A stretch of 64,000 nucleotides of DNA from Lepus europaeus (taxonomy: Eukaryota > Chordata > Mammalia > Lagomorpha > Leporidae): NCBI RefSeq assembly GCF_033115175.1, contig NC_084827.1, forward strand, positions 178,189,401 through 178,253,400. The letters run 5' to 3'. A program made the translations under genes and the position numbers. Every line of letters begins with the position of its first letter. Positions within the stretch are counted from its first letter, which is position 1. Of this stretch, positions 43,785 through 56,030 are shown piece by piece. A model generated the notes under the pieces. It worked only from the letters and a program-made list of their open reading frames with translations. It was not told where the DNA came from and searched no databases.

Positions 43785-45150
43785 TTCTTTTTCAGTTTTT
43801 GTTAATAGAGAACAGATTTCAAGTATCTCATAGGTACAGTTCTAGGATAACCATACTTCCCCTCCCTCCCTCAACCCCTCTCCTTCCTTCCTTCCTTTTT
43901 TTTTTTTTTTTTTTTTTAGTTTTCTCGAAAACATAACAACAGTTTTTAAAAACTCATCATTGGACTGTAAAATGCAAATGATCGTTTTATATAAGCAGAG
44001 ATTCCAAAACGTATATATACGCACATCTTAAAAAAAGCATGGTATGTTTTCAAACTACGAGGGGTACATTCAGTACTTTCAAATGTGCTGAAAGCTGTTG
44101 TATGGTGCAGAGTATTGTTTTTGGTGAGTATTTCATGGGTGCTTTCTGGCTGGGGGAGTTTGTCAACAATGAATGCAACTGGTGATGTCCTTCCACCAAG
44201 ATATTCCTTGGCAAAGACCATGAAGAAGAGTTTGCATGTCTGGTCCTATATGTAAAACAGAAAGTTGTCTCTCTGAACGACATGGATTAAAGCGACTTGG
44301 TTCAATATCTGATTCTAATGCAAAGAACGATTTAATCAACGACAAAGTAAACATTGAAAGATTGAGGCTTAGTTATATTTGAAAGTTAAATGAGGTCCTT
44401 CTTAATATTTAAAAGAATGAATCAATCTCATTAAGGTGAAGGGAATTACTATGAGATTATTTTTAAAAACTTATATTATTCTAAAATATACCTCACTGTT
44501 TACATCTTTGTAACAGATAGATGAGGATAGGGTTAAGGATACTGATTGGGAAGTACATTATGCTACTTAGATTATATTAATTACAAAGTGATTGTGTGTA
44601 AACAGCTGAATAATCATGTAAGATCTGATCAGTTTGGGTAAATTAAACCAAGTGCTAACTCACATTTCTAGATAAAACCAGTCAAGGAACAGACACTTTT
44701 GGCTCTTCATAACCACTGTGTTGGTTACTTAGATTAGTATAGTGTGTTCAGCTAAATGTCCATGTTTGGGTGGAAAGCATTTCAGAGCAGTAATCCAGTT
44801 ACTGCAAATCAACTAAGCCAATTCCACACATGTGACAGCAGACTTAAGACTTGGGCCCAAATAGCATTAACAAGTGTTCATAGAAACATCTGAGATGCAC
44901 AGACTTCACTAAATTTCATTAATAAAAGTTGTCTTTAAAATATTTTACATCATCTCAAATTTATATACAAGGTATTGCCAACCATTAGGATAGTTGTGGA
45001 ACAACAGGAAACTTTGATCATGAGAATTAAATACTAGAGCAACCTACTGGTGGGTTACTGACTCCAAGCCGTACAACGTCCAAGCAAACTCCCAGTAAAC
45101 TGCTCTGTATCCTCTTGGATTCCTGGTTCTTTTCTTACGCCTTCTCCGTT
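43785..45150 (-). mobile_element. AT-rich block, possibly an L1 3'-end-derived remnant
   Basis: Starts with 'gttctaggataaccatactt', a C/T-rich run and poly-T (43895-43918), which resembles the reversed L1-type end at 61420-61510. The remaining 1.2 kb is AT-rich and has no open frame of note. The assignment is tentative. Confidence 0.35.
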
Positions 45151-45224
45151 CCTGTCACCTGTTAAGGCACATGACTCTAAGGTCCTTGACTTATTAGTGG
45201 CTCAACCTTTGGTAAAGTTTCCTA

Positions 45225-45492
45225 GGGGCCCGCGTTGTGGCCAGTGGGTTAAGCTGTCACCTGTCGCCAGCAGCCCATATGGGCACCAGTGGAATTCCAG
45301 CTGCTCCGATTCTGGTCCAGCAGAAGATGGTCCAAGTGCTTGAGCCTCTGCCACCCATGTGGGAGCTGCAGATTCCAGGCCCCCCGCTGTTGTGGCCAGT
45401 TGAGGACTGAACCAGCAGGTGGAAGATCACTCCTTCTCTCTCTCTCTCTCTGTAACTGCCTTTCAAATAAATAACTGAATATTTTTTAAAGA
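45225..45492 (+). mobile_element. C-repeat SINE
   Basis: 'ggggcccgcgttgtggccag' head, 'cagcccatatgggcaccagt', CT-run, 'caaataaataactgaatatt' tail. Confidence 0.83.
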
Positions 45493-46009
45493 GAAGTCTT
45501 TGACATGCTTCTGAAAACAAGGCCATCACACCTGTGAACGTCACACTGCCTGACACTCCCCACTTCTGCATGATGTCATTTGCCTTATCCTCCTCTCTCT
45601 CTTCCCTTAATTCCCCTTTTCTTTCTCTTATATTCACTTAATGAGGTCTACTATTACTCAACAATAACTTTAGATTCTAGTGCTCATTGGAACTTCATGT
45701 TTTTATTCTATTGGTCATTAGTATCTCAGGTATTCATTTTTCTGTATTTTATACAGAATGGCTGTTAATTTTGTTTCATTTATGTTTTTATAGTAGCTGA
45801 ACTTACTAATGTGCACTCAGAAATGCATATTATCTCATAAAGAATTAATATGCTCCCTTTTGTTTTCACATTGGGCTATTTTACTTAGTTAAAAAAAAGT
45901 TGTGTCTATATTATTTAAGACTTTAAAACATAAAGGTTCATTATAATATTCATGAATATTTCAATATCATACAGGGGTTAGATAAGCCTTTCCAAAAATG
46001 ATGCCCAGG

Positions 46010-46343
46010 GGCCGACACTGTAGTGTAGTGGGTAAGGCCACTGCCTGCAGTGCTGGCATCCCATATGGGCGCTGGTTCGAGTCCTAGCTACTCCACTTCC
46101 AATCCAGCTCCCTGCTGTGGCCTGGGAAAGCAGTAGAAGATGGCCCAAGTGCTTGGGCCACTGCACCCATGTGGGAGACGTGGAAGAAGCTCGTGGCTCC
46201 TGGCTTTGGATCGGCCCAGCTCTGACCACTGCGGCCAACTGGGGAGTGAACCAGTGGATGGAAGACCTCTCTCTGTCTTTCTGCCTCTCCTTCTCTCTCT
46301 CTGTAACGCTGACTTTCAAACAAATAAATAAATCTTTAAAAAA
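46010..46343 (+). mobile_element. C-repeat SINE with target duplication
   Basis: 'ggggccgacactgtagtgta' to 'caaataaataaatctttaaa'. Flanked by aaaatgatgccca (about 45997) and aaaatggtgccca (about 46343), one mismatch. Confidence 0.88.
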
Positions 46344-46580
46344 AATGGTGCCCAAACCAAAAAGTATAAAGAAAACAGATTTTTAACAATTTGATACATA
46401 GAATTCAAACATTTGTTTATGACAAAAATTCTTGAGATAAATTTAACGGATGGAACAACAAAATAGGAAAAGTAATTTTATTGAATGTTAAAAAGGGTTA
46501 TAATGAGAATGTATAAAGAGGAGTGAACTCCAGAGGAGGAATAAGCAAAGGTCCCAAATTGGCATCAAAGATGGGATACA

Positions 46581-46874
46581 GGGGCCAGACTGTGATATAG
46601 CAAGTAAAGCCACCTCATGGTCGCCAGCGTCCACTTCCGATCCAGTTCCCTGCTAATGGCCTGGGAAAAGCAGCACAAGGTGGCCCAAGTGTTTGGGCCC
46701 TTGTCCCTGCATGGGAGACCCAGATGAATGTTCTGGGTCCTAGCTTCAGCCTGGCCCAGCCCCAGCCATTGTGGCCATCTGAGCAGTGATCCAGCAGATG
46801 GAACAGCTCTTTCTATCTGTCTCTCCCTCTCTCCTGTAGCCCTTTCAAGCAAATAAATAAATATTTTTTTAAAA
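46581..46874 (+). mobile_element. C-repeat SINE, internally deleted
   Basis: 'ggggccagactgtgatatag' head, with most of the box region lost. Clear 'gcctgggaaaagcagcaca' and 'caaataaataaatatttttt' tail. Confidence 0.8.
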
Positions 46875-47739
46875 AATGGGATTCAAAGGACCTATAACAC
46901 ACATAAAACTTTCCTGCCTGAAAAATGAAATGGAAAGCTACGGATTGTTATTTCAAGCCTATTAAATCAGTAACGATGGAGAACGCACGCATTAGCGAGG
47001 GTGTGAAGTGGAGTTGCCTTACACATGGGGACTCCTCCCCTTCAGGACAGCATCAGTGTGTACAGGGTCTCCAGAGGTCAGTTTGGCCTGAAAGGGCCTT
47101 TGAGGCCTGTTTATTAATACTGCGACTTGGAGAGTCTGTCTTGAACTGCATCCTACCTGATGGAGGACGTTGGAAGGACTTAGCTGGAGGATCTGTAGGA
47201 AGCCATCGCTAGTCTGGCACCAGCAGGGGAATTGGCTCAGCGGTGACGGAGCCCCTCTGTGCCCCCCTAACGACTTGGGGAGCTCCACTGATTGGCACCT
47301 AGAATGTGTACAGCTTGGGCTTTTAACACAGAGGGCATCCCCCACGTAAGGGTCACATACCTGCTTTTGGAAAGTACGCGTTCCATGTTTTCAAACAAGG
47401 TGTGTACACCACACCCCAGGGTCATCTCTGGATGATGGTGTGCTGAGTTGTTTTCAATATTACCGTTCTTTTGCTTCACTTGCTAGAGTGAGCATTTATT
47501 ATGCAGTGGTGAGGGTACTTGGGCTCTGCAAAATTAGAGACCTTTCATCGACATAAGACACACGGTTCCACACACCCTGCGACAGCCGTCCACAGCTGAC
47601 TCAAGTTGCGCCATCATGAGAGCTCACCTCCCAGCTCTTACCCAGAAATGGTTTTTTCCTGGGAAAAGTTGGGCTCTGCTTGCTGCTGTTCCCGCCCCTA
47701 GTTTCATGTGGTGGGAAATTGCCTTTTATTCTTCATCTT

Positions 47740-48130
47740 GGATTTTTTTTTTTGCATGAAAAATTCACTTTTAGGGTCATGATTAATGTGTTTTAATGGG
47801 CTGTCCATTTTAAAAATCAATGAAAAGAATTAACATTAAAAATAGAAGGCAATTAGATTGATTTGGGTGACCTATTTTTAATCAGCCCATTATTTATGGA
47901 TCTGAAAACTCTCAGGCCATCTTTCGCTGGAGCGTTCAGGATCGGCTTTCCATTGTTGTGTGTGAATATTTTTAAATCAGGAGGCTGCGGGTGAATTGAT
48001 AATTCGCTAAAGTATTTTTCTAATTCCACACCCTAGAAATGCTCCTGGATTGCCCTCCCCCATTTCTTGTTTCATTATTTGCTGGCAGGCCCTTTTCCCC
48101 TCTCACGGGTCACTGGAGCGCGTTTGAAAG
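47740..48130. promoter_or_regulatory. Repeat-free AT-rich island, candidate conserved non-coding element
   Basis: About 390 bp dense in homeodomain-type TAAT/ATTA cores ('catgattaatgtgttttaat', 'aagaattaacattaaaaata', 'ggcaattagattgatttggg', 'aattgataattcgct'). It resembles no SINE, L1 or LTR in the window and has no coding frame. The motif density and complex sequence suggest an enhancer-like element; this is inference. Confidence 0.4.
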
Positions 48131-48199
48131 GTACAGAAAACACTTTATTCTGCTTTTTGCAATATATTGGTGAACCTAGTCTTTACATAGAATTAGTCT

Positions 48200-48227
48200 T
48201 TAAAAAATGAGTTTTGTTTGAAGAAAA

Positions 48228-48270
<43 letters not shown>

Positions 48271-48520
48271 TCCATCTTCTGGTTCATTCACCAAATGCCT
48301 GTTACAGCAGCTGGGGGCTGGGCCAGGCTGAAGCCAGGAGCCAGGAACTCCATCCAGCCCTCCCACGTGGGTGGCACAGAACCAAGTTCTTGAGCCTCTC
48401 AGGGTTTACATCAGCAGGAAGCTGGAATTGGAAGTGGAGGGGTTGGAACCCAGGACTCTGACAGGGGTTGCGGGTGTTTCAAATGGCATCTTAACTGCTG
48501 GGCCGAACACCTGCTCTTAG
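48200..48520 (-). mobile_element. C-repeat SINE, diverged
   Basis: Minus orientation with a (GA)n run at 48230-48263, 'ctggttcattcaccaaatgc', ending 'gggccgaacacctgctc'. Confidence 0.78.
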
Positions 48521-48529
48521 ACTTAACTT

Positions 48530-48577
48530 TTTAAAAAAATATTTTATTTATTTGAAAGAGTTACACACAGAGAGGAG

Positions 48578-48612
<35 letters not shown>

Positions 48613-48867
48613 TTCCATCCAATGGTTCACTCCCCAATTGGCCGCAACGGCAGCTGCGCCGATCTGAAGCCAGGAGCCAGGAGCTTCTTCCGGGTCTCCC
48701 ATGTGGGTGCAGGGGTCCAAGGACTTGGGCCATCTTCTACTGCTTTCCCAGGCCACAGCAGAGCACTGGATTGGCAGTGGAGCAGCTGGGTCTTGAACCA
48801 GCATCCATATGGGATGCTGGCGCTTCAGGCCAGGGCGTTAACCTGCTGCGCCACAGCACCGGCCCCT
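48530..48867 (-). mobile_element. C-repeat SINE with target duplication
   Basis: Minus orientation, tail 'aaaaaatattttatttattt' to 'cacagcaccggcccc'. Flanked by agacttaactttt and agaattaactttt (one mismatch). Confidence 0.88.
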
Positions 48868-49107
48868 AGAATTAACTTTTAAGTTAACCCAGTGACATCT
48901 CTCAACCATCTTCATATATCTTCATTTTCACCATTACTTCTAATGTCCTTACTTGTAAAAAGTAAGATTTATGACCCCCTTATCAGTTATTTTTTAACAT
49001 TGTTATGCACAGAATTTAAATTCTTGAAGAATTCTCACTTATTTTCTCATCTTTGGTATTTTAAATGTCTTGCTTGTATCTCAGATATTTTTCATGATTC
49101 TTTTTTA

Positions 49108-49142
49108 AAATTTTTTAAAATTTATTTGAAAGGCAGAAAGAA

Positions 49143-49181
<39 letters not shown>

Positions 49182-49410
49182 CTTCCATCTGCTGGTTCAC
49201 TCCCCAAATGGCCAGGGCTGGGGCAGGTCAAAGCCAGGAGCCAGGAGCCTCCTCTGGGCCCAAGGAATTGGGCCACCTTCTACTGCTTTCCCAGGAGCAT
49301 TAGCAGGGGGCTGGATAGAAAGTGGAGCAACCAGGACTGGAATTACTGTTCATATGGGATGGCGGCAATCTGGAGGAGGCTTAATCTTCTACACCACAGT
49401 GCTGGCCCCC
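49108..49410 (-). mobile_element. C-repeat SINE
   Basis: Minus orientation: 'aatttatttgaaaggcagaa', (GA)n, 'ctggttcactccccaaatgg', ending 'cacagtgctggcccc'. Confidence 0.85.
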
Positions 49411-50239
49411 ATGAATTTTTCTTAATTCTATAGTTCTGTAAGTATTTAATAGAAAGCAATAATTCTCATTTCCCTGCCTATTCTTTTCTATGGCGTCTAA
49501 TATTATTTATCACACACTTGAATTTATTATGAGGATGGTATGCTTTCCATTTGCAGTCATTCCTCCATGCTAATAACAGGATCTAACTTGTGAGTGCTGT
49601 GGGGAAGAGAAGTCACAGAGACAGTGGGAACCGTCTCCCTGTCTGGAAGCATCAGTGAGCATCCAGTGGTCAGGTGGTGTCTGAGCCTCTCGGAAGGAAC
49701 TGCCTGCTCCTTCTCTCCGAAGAGTCTGGAGTCTCAGTGAGCTTGAGGACCCGTGCACGCTCTGGGTTGACCACGAACTGTCCCCTCTGAAACTCCTCTC
49801 GGAGCTTAATCCCCACTGGGAGGGTCTGGGCCGGCCAAGACTTCGACTGACTGTGGCTGTTTATTGACGAAATGCATTTCTAGAAAACAAAAGGGAAAAG
49901 CATGTCATAGATTACCAAGCAAAAGCACTTTGTTATTAAATATTAAAGTTTGCTTTCAATAAGTCTTACAAGGTTCCCCGAGAAAGGGTGGCATATCCTT
50001 CAAATGGTGGGGAAAGTGGTATTGGTTGTGCACCCTCAATATTCAAATAGGAGGGACCTCCAATTGCCGGACGGTGCTCCCCGGCTGACTCGGCCGTCTC
50101 CTGAATCTCTATTTCGTCCTGTTTCCCACCTTTCCCTCCACAACTCTGATCACACACGCGGGACCATCTTTTATAGTCTTGCATCTCTCGGACCTTCTGT
50201 TCCTTTCCGCTGGTCTTTGTTTCCAGCTTGAATAATTTC
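49411..50239. other. Intergenic, unique or old repeat sequence
   Basis: AT-rich 49411-49560, possibly L1-derived, then a moderately GC-rich unique part to 50230. No gene recognised. Confidence 0.4.
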
Positions 50240-50253
50240 TCCTGACCTATTTT

Positions 50254-50308
50254 GTTTTTTGTTTTAAAAACAATTTATTTGAAAGGCTGAGTTACAGAGA
50301 GGCAGAAG

Positions 50309-50339
<31 letters not shown>

Positions 50340-50606
50340 CGAGCGCCATCAGCTGGTTCAATCCCCAGCTCCCCGATGGCCACAGTGGTTGGAGTTGTGC
50401 TGATCCAAAGCCAGGAGCCAGGAGCCTCTTCCGGGTCTCCCACATGGGTGCAGGGGCCCAAGGACTTGGGCCATCTTCTACTGCTTTCCCAGGCCATAGC
50501 AGAGAGCTGGATTGGAAGTGGAGCAGCAGGGACTTGAACCGGTGCCCATATGGGTTGCTGGTGCTGCAGGTGGTGGTTTTACCTGCTATGCGACAGCACC
50601 TGCCCC
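50254..50606 (-). mobile_element. C-repeat SINE with 14-bp target duplication
   Basis: Minus orientation. tcctgacctatttt (50240-50253) and tcctgacccatttt (50607-50620) differ by one base. Confidence 0.9.
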
Positions 50607-50620
50607 TCCTGACCCATTTT

Positions 50621-51145
50621 CAAGCTAACCTATTCTTCTTCAGCTGTGTCAAGGATACGGATAAACTGGTTAGGAGAAATTATCATACCTGATATTATGT
50701 TTTTTATTTCTATTTCCATTTTTCCCTTTCTTATGATTTTCACCTCTATGCTTAAATTTCCCATATGTACATGATTCTGTCCAACTTACTGCTATTGTTA
50801 ACATTAATCATAGTTACCATAAAGTTCATACCTGCAGGTCTCAATAACCAGTTCATTCCTAATTTGGTTGACTTATTTATGAATAATGGGCTATTTTTTC
50901 CTTATTTTTCTTTCATTGCTTAGGCCATCATGTGCAGAATAAATTGAGGTGCACTGTTTTCTTAGAAATGGGCGCACTTCTACCATGAGGCCATTCCTGA
51001 GGGAATCCAGCCAGGAGATGATCTATACTTGGGTCTTACTGTTGCTTTGGTTACATTCAGTGCCTCACATAGTCCAATTTTTCTTTTAAAAAAATCTATT
51101 TGTTTTAAATATTTGAAAACAGGCACAGAGTAAGATTCGGGGAGG

Positions 51146-51201
<56 letters not shown>

Positions 51202-52600
51202 TGAATCTTCCATCTGCTCGTTTACTCCCCAAATGTTCACAACAGCCAGGCTTGGGCCAGGTGGAAGCCAAGGCTGGGAGTTCCACCAGGTGAAAATCTG
51301 TGTGCTACAGCAGGCATCCTAGATGAGATGTGTTAAGTCTTCTTTGCTCCATGGCAAACTTCACCATGGTTGAGCTTTCACATCAGGTTCTAGTTTTCAA
51401 TCAAGAACGGTGTCTGCTATGAACATATTTATACACAAGTTTTTCTCTGAATTTCAAATAATTTCCTTGGAGACGTTCCAAAGGGAAAACTGTCAACATG
51501 TATAAACGTTTTAAAGATCTTGATACTTGGCCACGTGGAATCTCCATTACTGATGCTTGCACACTCCCGTTTCTCTTCTGTTTTCTCAGCACTGAACACA
51601 TTCATTTTTTAAAAAAATTATCAAATGCAAAAAAGGCATCTCTTTGCACCACGTCTGACTTTCTTATCTCTTAAACTGGTTAAGTTGAACACTTTTCGTA
51701 CATTTGTTAACCTTTGGTTTCTGCTATAGTCTTAATGTTTGCTTATTCACTTGTATAATATTTTATATTAAAGTGCTTCTCTCTGTATAATGTTGTTGCA
51801 GCAATTTTCCCCATCTTCTTGTTTCATTAAATTGTTCGTGCCTTTTAAAATAGGCAAAAGATTCAAATTATACAGAAAATCTGTCAATCTTTTCCTTTGT
51901 CTTACTGTTCATTGTTTAGAAACCTAGACTATCTTTCCCCATTTCATGACCAAGATTCACATGCTAATATGTTTTTAGAACAGGGCTTGATTTTCCCCAT
52001 ACCTCTTTAATTCATCTGGAATGTACTTGTGGCTATATTGCCAGGAAAGATGGAAAGCTGAATATTTTCCCACCCCTAAAACCTAATCAATCACACTAGC
52101 ATTTTTTCTTAAATATAGACAGTATTCAGAGACCCATTTACCATGAAACCAACAAAGCTGAAACTTCAGAAGCCCTCAATTGCAAAGGCATTGTGTTGTT
52201 TGTTGACTTGGTCTTAATTTTTATGACAATTTTGATAGTAAGCTTTCTTTCCCATCATCAATTAAGGCATCCATCTCTTTCCACTCCACATTCCCCTTTG
52301 TCATAAATGCCCTGCGTTGGGTGGCTTTAGATTGGCTATAGCCATGTTTTGAGATCTAAGGGCAAAACAGAATTGAAGATGTGTTTACGTGGGTTTTGTG
52401 GGGTATATTTATGTAATTTTCTGACCCTTCTCTGTAATCTAAGTAATTGCTAGTCATCTTGATGTCAGAACGTCTTCCAAGAATATTCCCACTACCCATT
52501 GCCGACACTCACAATGAGATGAGACAGTGTCAGCTATTAGAAACACATCGTGTGTGCTCCCAGTCGTCGATTTTTTATGAGAACTGTACAAAGTGGAATT
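50621..52600 (-). mobile_element. Ancient L1-type fragments, interrupted by SINEs
   Basis: 'attgttaacattaatcatag' (50790-50815) and 'aattcatctggaatgtactt' (52009-52030) resemble reversed mammalian L1 3'-portion text. Long AT-rich stretches without open frames support old degenerate LINE sequence. Exact subfamily and limits are not determinable here. Confidence 0.4.
51083..51310 (-). mobile_element. C-repeat SINE, truncated, with long (GA)n
   Basis: Minus orientation, (GA)n at 51147-51198, 'ctcgtttactccccaaatgt', head missing after 'ggctgggagttccacc'. Confidence 0.75.
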
Positions 52601-52618
52601 TATCAGACTTTGTGTTTT

Positions 52619-52956
52619 TTTTTTGTTGTTGTTGTTTTTTGACAGGCAGAGTGGATAGTGAGAGAGAGAGACAGAGAGAAAGGTCTTCCTTTTTGCCGTT
52701 GGTTCACCCTCCAATGGTCGCTGTGGCTGGTGCATCATGCTGATCCGAAGCCAGGAGCCAGGTTCTTCTCCTGGTTTCTCATGTGGGTGCAGGGCCCAAG
52801 GACTTGGGCCATCCTCCACTGCCTTCCCGGGCCACAGCAGAGAGCTGGCCTGGAAGAGGGGCAACGGGATAGAATCCGGCGTCCCAACCGGGACTAGAAC
52901 CCGGTGTGCCGGCGCTGCAAGGCGGAGGATTAGCCTGTTAAGCCACGGTGCCGGCC
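52619..52956 (-). mobile_element. Young C-repeat SINE with perfect 15-bp target duplication
   Basis: Minus orientation. cagactttgtgtttt at 52604-52618 and 52957-52971 are identical. Same subfamily as 19037 and 27004. Confidence 0.93.
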
Positions 52957-53196
52957 CAGACTTTGTGTTTTGTAAGCTACAAACCAGCATGAGTGGTAAA
53001 ACAAAAAAATAATGTGTCAGCTCCTCTCCATCGGAAGGCTCACGTTTAAGCAGCTTACCTATTGCTATCAAAAACAAATTTAGATCAACCGTATGAGAAG
53101 AAAGGCAGAATTATCTTTCTATTACCAACTTGCTGACATATGAAAAATGATCCACAGGTATTGGGAAAAAAGAAAGAAAAGGAAGAAAGAGTGGAG

Positions 53197-53446
53197 GGGC
53201 TGACATTTCTGCCCAACAGTTTAAGCCATGGCCTGTGACACCGGCATTCCATATGGTTTGAGTCCCGGTTGCTCCATTTCACATCCAACTTTTTGCTAAT
53301 GTAACTGGGAAAGCAGCAGAAGCTGGTCCAAGTTCTTGGGCCCCTACCATCCATGTGGGAGAGTGGGATGGAGTTCTAGGCTCCTGGCTTTGGTCTGGCC
53401 CATCCCTGGCTATTGCACCATTTGGGGAGTGAACCCAGTAGATGCA

Positions 53447-53487
<41 letters not shown>

Positions 53488-53522
53488 AGTCTGCCTTTAA
53501 ATAAATAAATAAATAAATATTT
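53197..53522 (+). mobile_element. C-repeat SINE
   Basis: 'ggggctgacatttctgccca' head, (CT)n at 53452-53486, four-fold AAAT tail. Confidence 0.84.
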
Positions 53523-54784
53523 TCTTTCTACTAACTTTCCAAGGTAATCTTTGTATTCGTACTCAACTACCTCGTGCATATGATTTCACTAATTTCCTGT
53601 CCCCAATGCTCAAATTCATGCTCACTGCATCTACCAGCCTTGTTAGCTCTAGTCTAAATCATATGTCTGTCCCTTTTTGTGTTTTATCTTGATCTGGCCC
53701 AAGGGTGGGCTCTCAATGTCCTGTGTCCATGATCTAACACCAATACACAAGGATGAAGGAATAATAAAACCAGAACAGGAAAAGATACAGAAACGTGTGG
53801 CTTTGTCCTGAGTGGTGATGCACTGGAGGCTTCCTTGAGCCATCCAGGTGGAAACCCTGAGTTCACAGGGAGATTTAAGGGTCCAGGGCACAGAAAGAGA
53901 TCTGGGTTGCACATTTGAAGTGGGCAGGTGGTTTAAGGTGTGGTTACCCAGGAGGAGAGAAGAATGGGACGAAGATCTGGTACTGACCACAAGGGACCTC
54001 AACATTTAAATCTGGGGAAAGCAATCACTGGGGAGCAGTGTGGCTGGCTAACAGGGTCATGACACTGTAGAGCAGAGAAGGGTCCATGCACCACACGCGG
54101 CTGAGAGGGCCGGGGGCGGGGACAGTTCTTTCAGGTTTTCAGCAGGGGCATCATTGGTGAGATCAGAGAGGGAGCTATGGGGGTAGGGATGGGGGTAGTG
54201 AGAGTGACACAGGCTGTCTGTAGCCTGGATTACTAGGTAGGAGTGGTGTTAGCTGCAAGGTCTGAAAGCCCACAGGGCCGTGGCTTTTGCGAATGGGATT
54301 TATCGTTCCTATGAACCCTGAGCCTGGCAACACGGTGGCTACTGGTGGTGGCTTCACAGCTGTGATGTCCAGGCCTGCATCTCTCTACGTTTTGCTTTCT
54401 CTCTGGGTGGTGACGTGGTTGCCTCTGCTTTAGGCTGGGCTGGTGCCGGGGAAGAGAAGGGGTAGTGCCAGCTCTGAGTCAGCTTGCAAATGTTGGGCTT
54501 CCTCCATGTATTTTACTTGGTTAGAATGTCTACTGGTTTATATTTTCTATGTATTTTTTCCCCAAAGCACCAGTACTTCCGTTTATCTATTGGGCTTGCT
54601 TCATTTATATCTTCTACAACTGGTGAGTTTTTCTGTTCACATTTTGCATTGAAGCCATTCTCTTCGTTGTGGTCTAACTTCTTGATGTGATGGCTTGATC
54701 ATTCTTTTCATTCTTTCCTATTTCTTGGTGGATGTGTTGAAGATGAGAATTGTCCCGAGGCCTGCGGCATCGTGCAGTGAATGA
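53523..54784. other. Intergenic, no recognised gene
   Basis: Unique or old repeat sequence. 54510-54720 is AT-rich and LINE-like. No exon-like segment with homology was seen. Confidence 0.4.
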
Positions 54785-54955
54785 ATCTGGGTTCAAGGAC
54801 CATCTCCTCCACTTCCTCCTTGTGTGAACTTGGGAGTATTTAACCTTGTACTTCTGCTTTCATCACAAGACGAGTGGTCTGCTCGTGGTGCTGTGATGGG
54901 GAGTAAATGCAATATTTGTAAAGTCCTTAGTACCTTATAAAGTGAGTAGGACTTA
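54785..54955 (+). mobile_element. MIR remnant
   Basis: 'tgtgaacttgggagtattta' and 'taaatgcaatatttgtaaag' keep the order of MIR core and 3' region. Confidence 0.5.
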
Positions 54956-54988
54956 CACGCTTGTTAAATACATTAATTCTTTAATGCT

Positions 54989-55254
54989 TGGGGCTGGCGC
55001 TGTGGTGCAATGGGTTAATGCCCTGGCCTGAAGTGCCGGCATCCCATATGGGCGCCGGTTCGAGACCCAGCTGCTCTGCTTCCTGTCCAGCTCTCTGCTG
55101 TGGCCTGGGAAAGCAGTAGAAAATGGTCCAAGTGCTTGGGCCTCTGCACCCACATGGGAGACCTGGAAGAAGCTCCTGGCTCCTGACTCCTGGCTTTGGA
55201 TCAGCATAGTTCTGGCCGTTGCAGCCATCTGGGGAATGAACCAGCGGATGGAAG

Positions 55255-55303
<49 letters not shown>

Positions 55304-55366
55304 TGCCTCTCCTCTCTCTGTGTAACTCTGACTTTCAAATAAATAAATAAATATTTTAAAAAATTA
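54989..55366 (+). mobile_element. C-repeat SINE with expanded (CT)n
   Basis: 'ggggctggcgctgtggtgca' head, (CT)n 55257-55297, 'caaataaataaataaatatt' tail. Flanked by ttaatgctt and ttaatactt. Confidence 0.9.
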
Positions 55367-55479
55367 TTTAATACTTAAGGAAGATGCCATTGGGTGCATA
55401 TAGTTTTTTAAATGTAACTCACTCCCTGCTGATGAGTAGATGGTTCTCAACTATGACCTCTGACTATGGGAAGAACAGA

Positions 55480-55532
55480 GCCCCGGATTGGAATAGAGCC
55501 CCGGATTGGAATAGAGCCCCGGATTGCCTTGT
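55480..55532 (+). repeat. 18-bp tandem triplication
   Basis: agagccccggattggaat is repeated three times in a row (last copy partial). The first two copies are identical. Confidence 0.9.
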
Positions 55533-55974
55533 GTGTACGTATGATACACTGCAGGTGTGTGAGTAGGCAAGCAGGGTTAACTCAGAGGTGGAGAAGTGCT
55601 GGATTAAAGGGTCTACCCATACAACACAAGTATCTGATAGTGCCAAACGCTGCACCTTGCAGGCGGTGGCCATCAATGTACAGTGCCTGTGTCCTTGACA
55701 CAACGAGTGGTCAGAATCTTGGGTACTTGACCTGGTAGAGTCTGGTCTTGTCATATTTTTCCTTATTACATTGAGCGGATGTCTCTAGGTTTGATGGCCA
55801 TTGTCTTTCCTTTTTCCTGTACCCCATCCTGTTCTTTGTTTGTTGTGTTCTTCTTAGAGTAGCAACAGGCCCCATAGATGCCTCTGACTGAATGACTGAT
55901 TCCATGTTGGATAATGTCATGGGGCTGGGAGATGCAATGCAAGCCATCTACTTCTGGCAGCTGGTAATAAATTC

Positions 55975-56030
55975 GGTAATCATGTAACACTGTTTAGGAT
56001 TTTTGTGCTCAATAGTGTTACATGATTACC
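55975..56030. repeat. Perfect 17-bp inverted repeat, 22-nt loop
   Basis: ggtaatcatgtaacact (55975-55991) and its exact reverse complement agtgttacatgattacc (56014-56030). The next base begins a 5'-truncated SINE. Confidence 0.95.
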
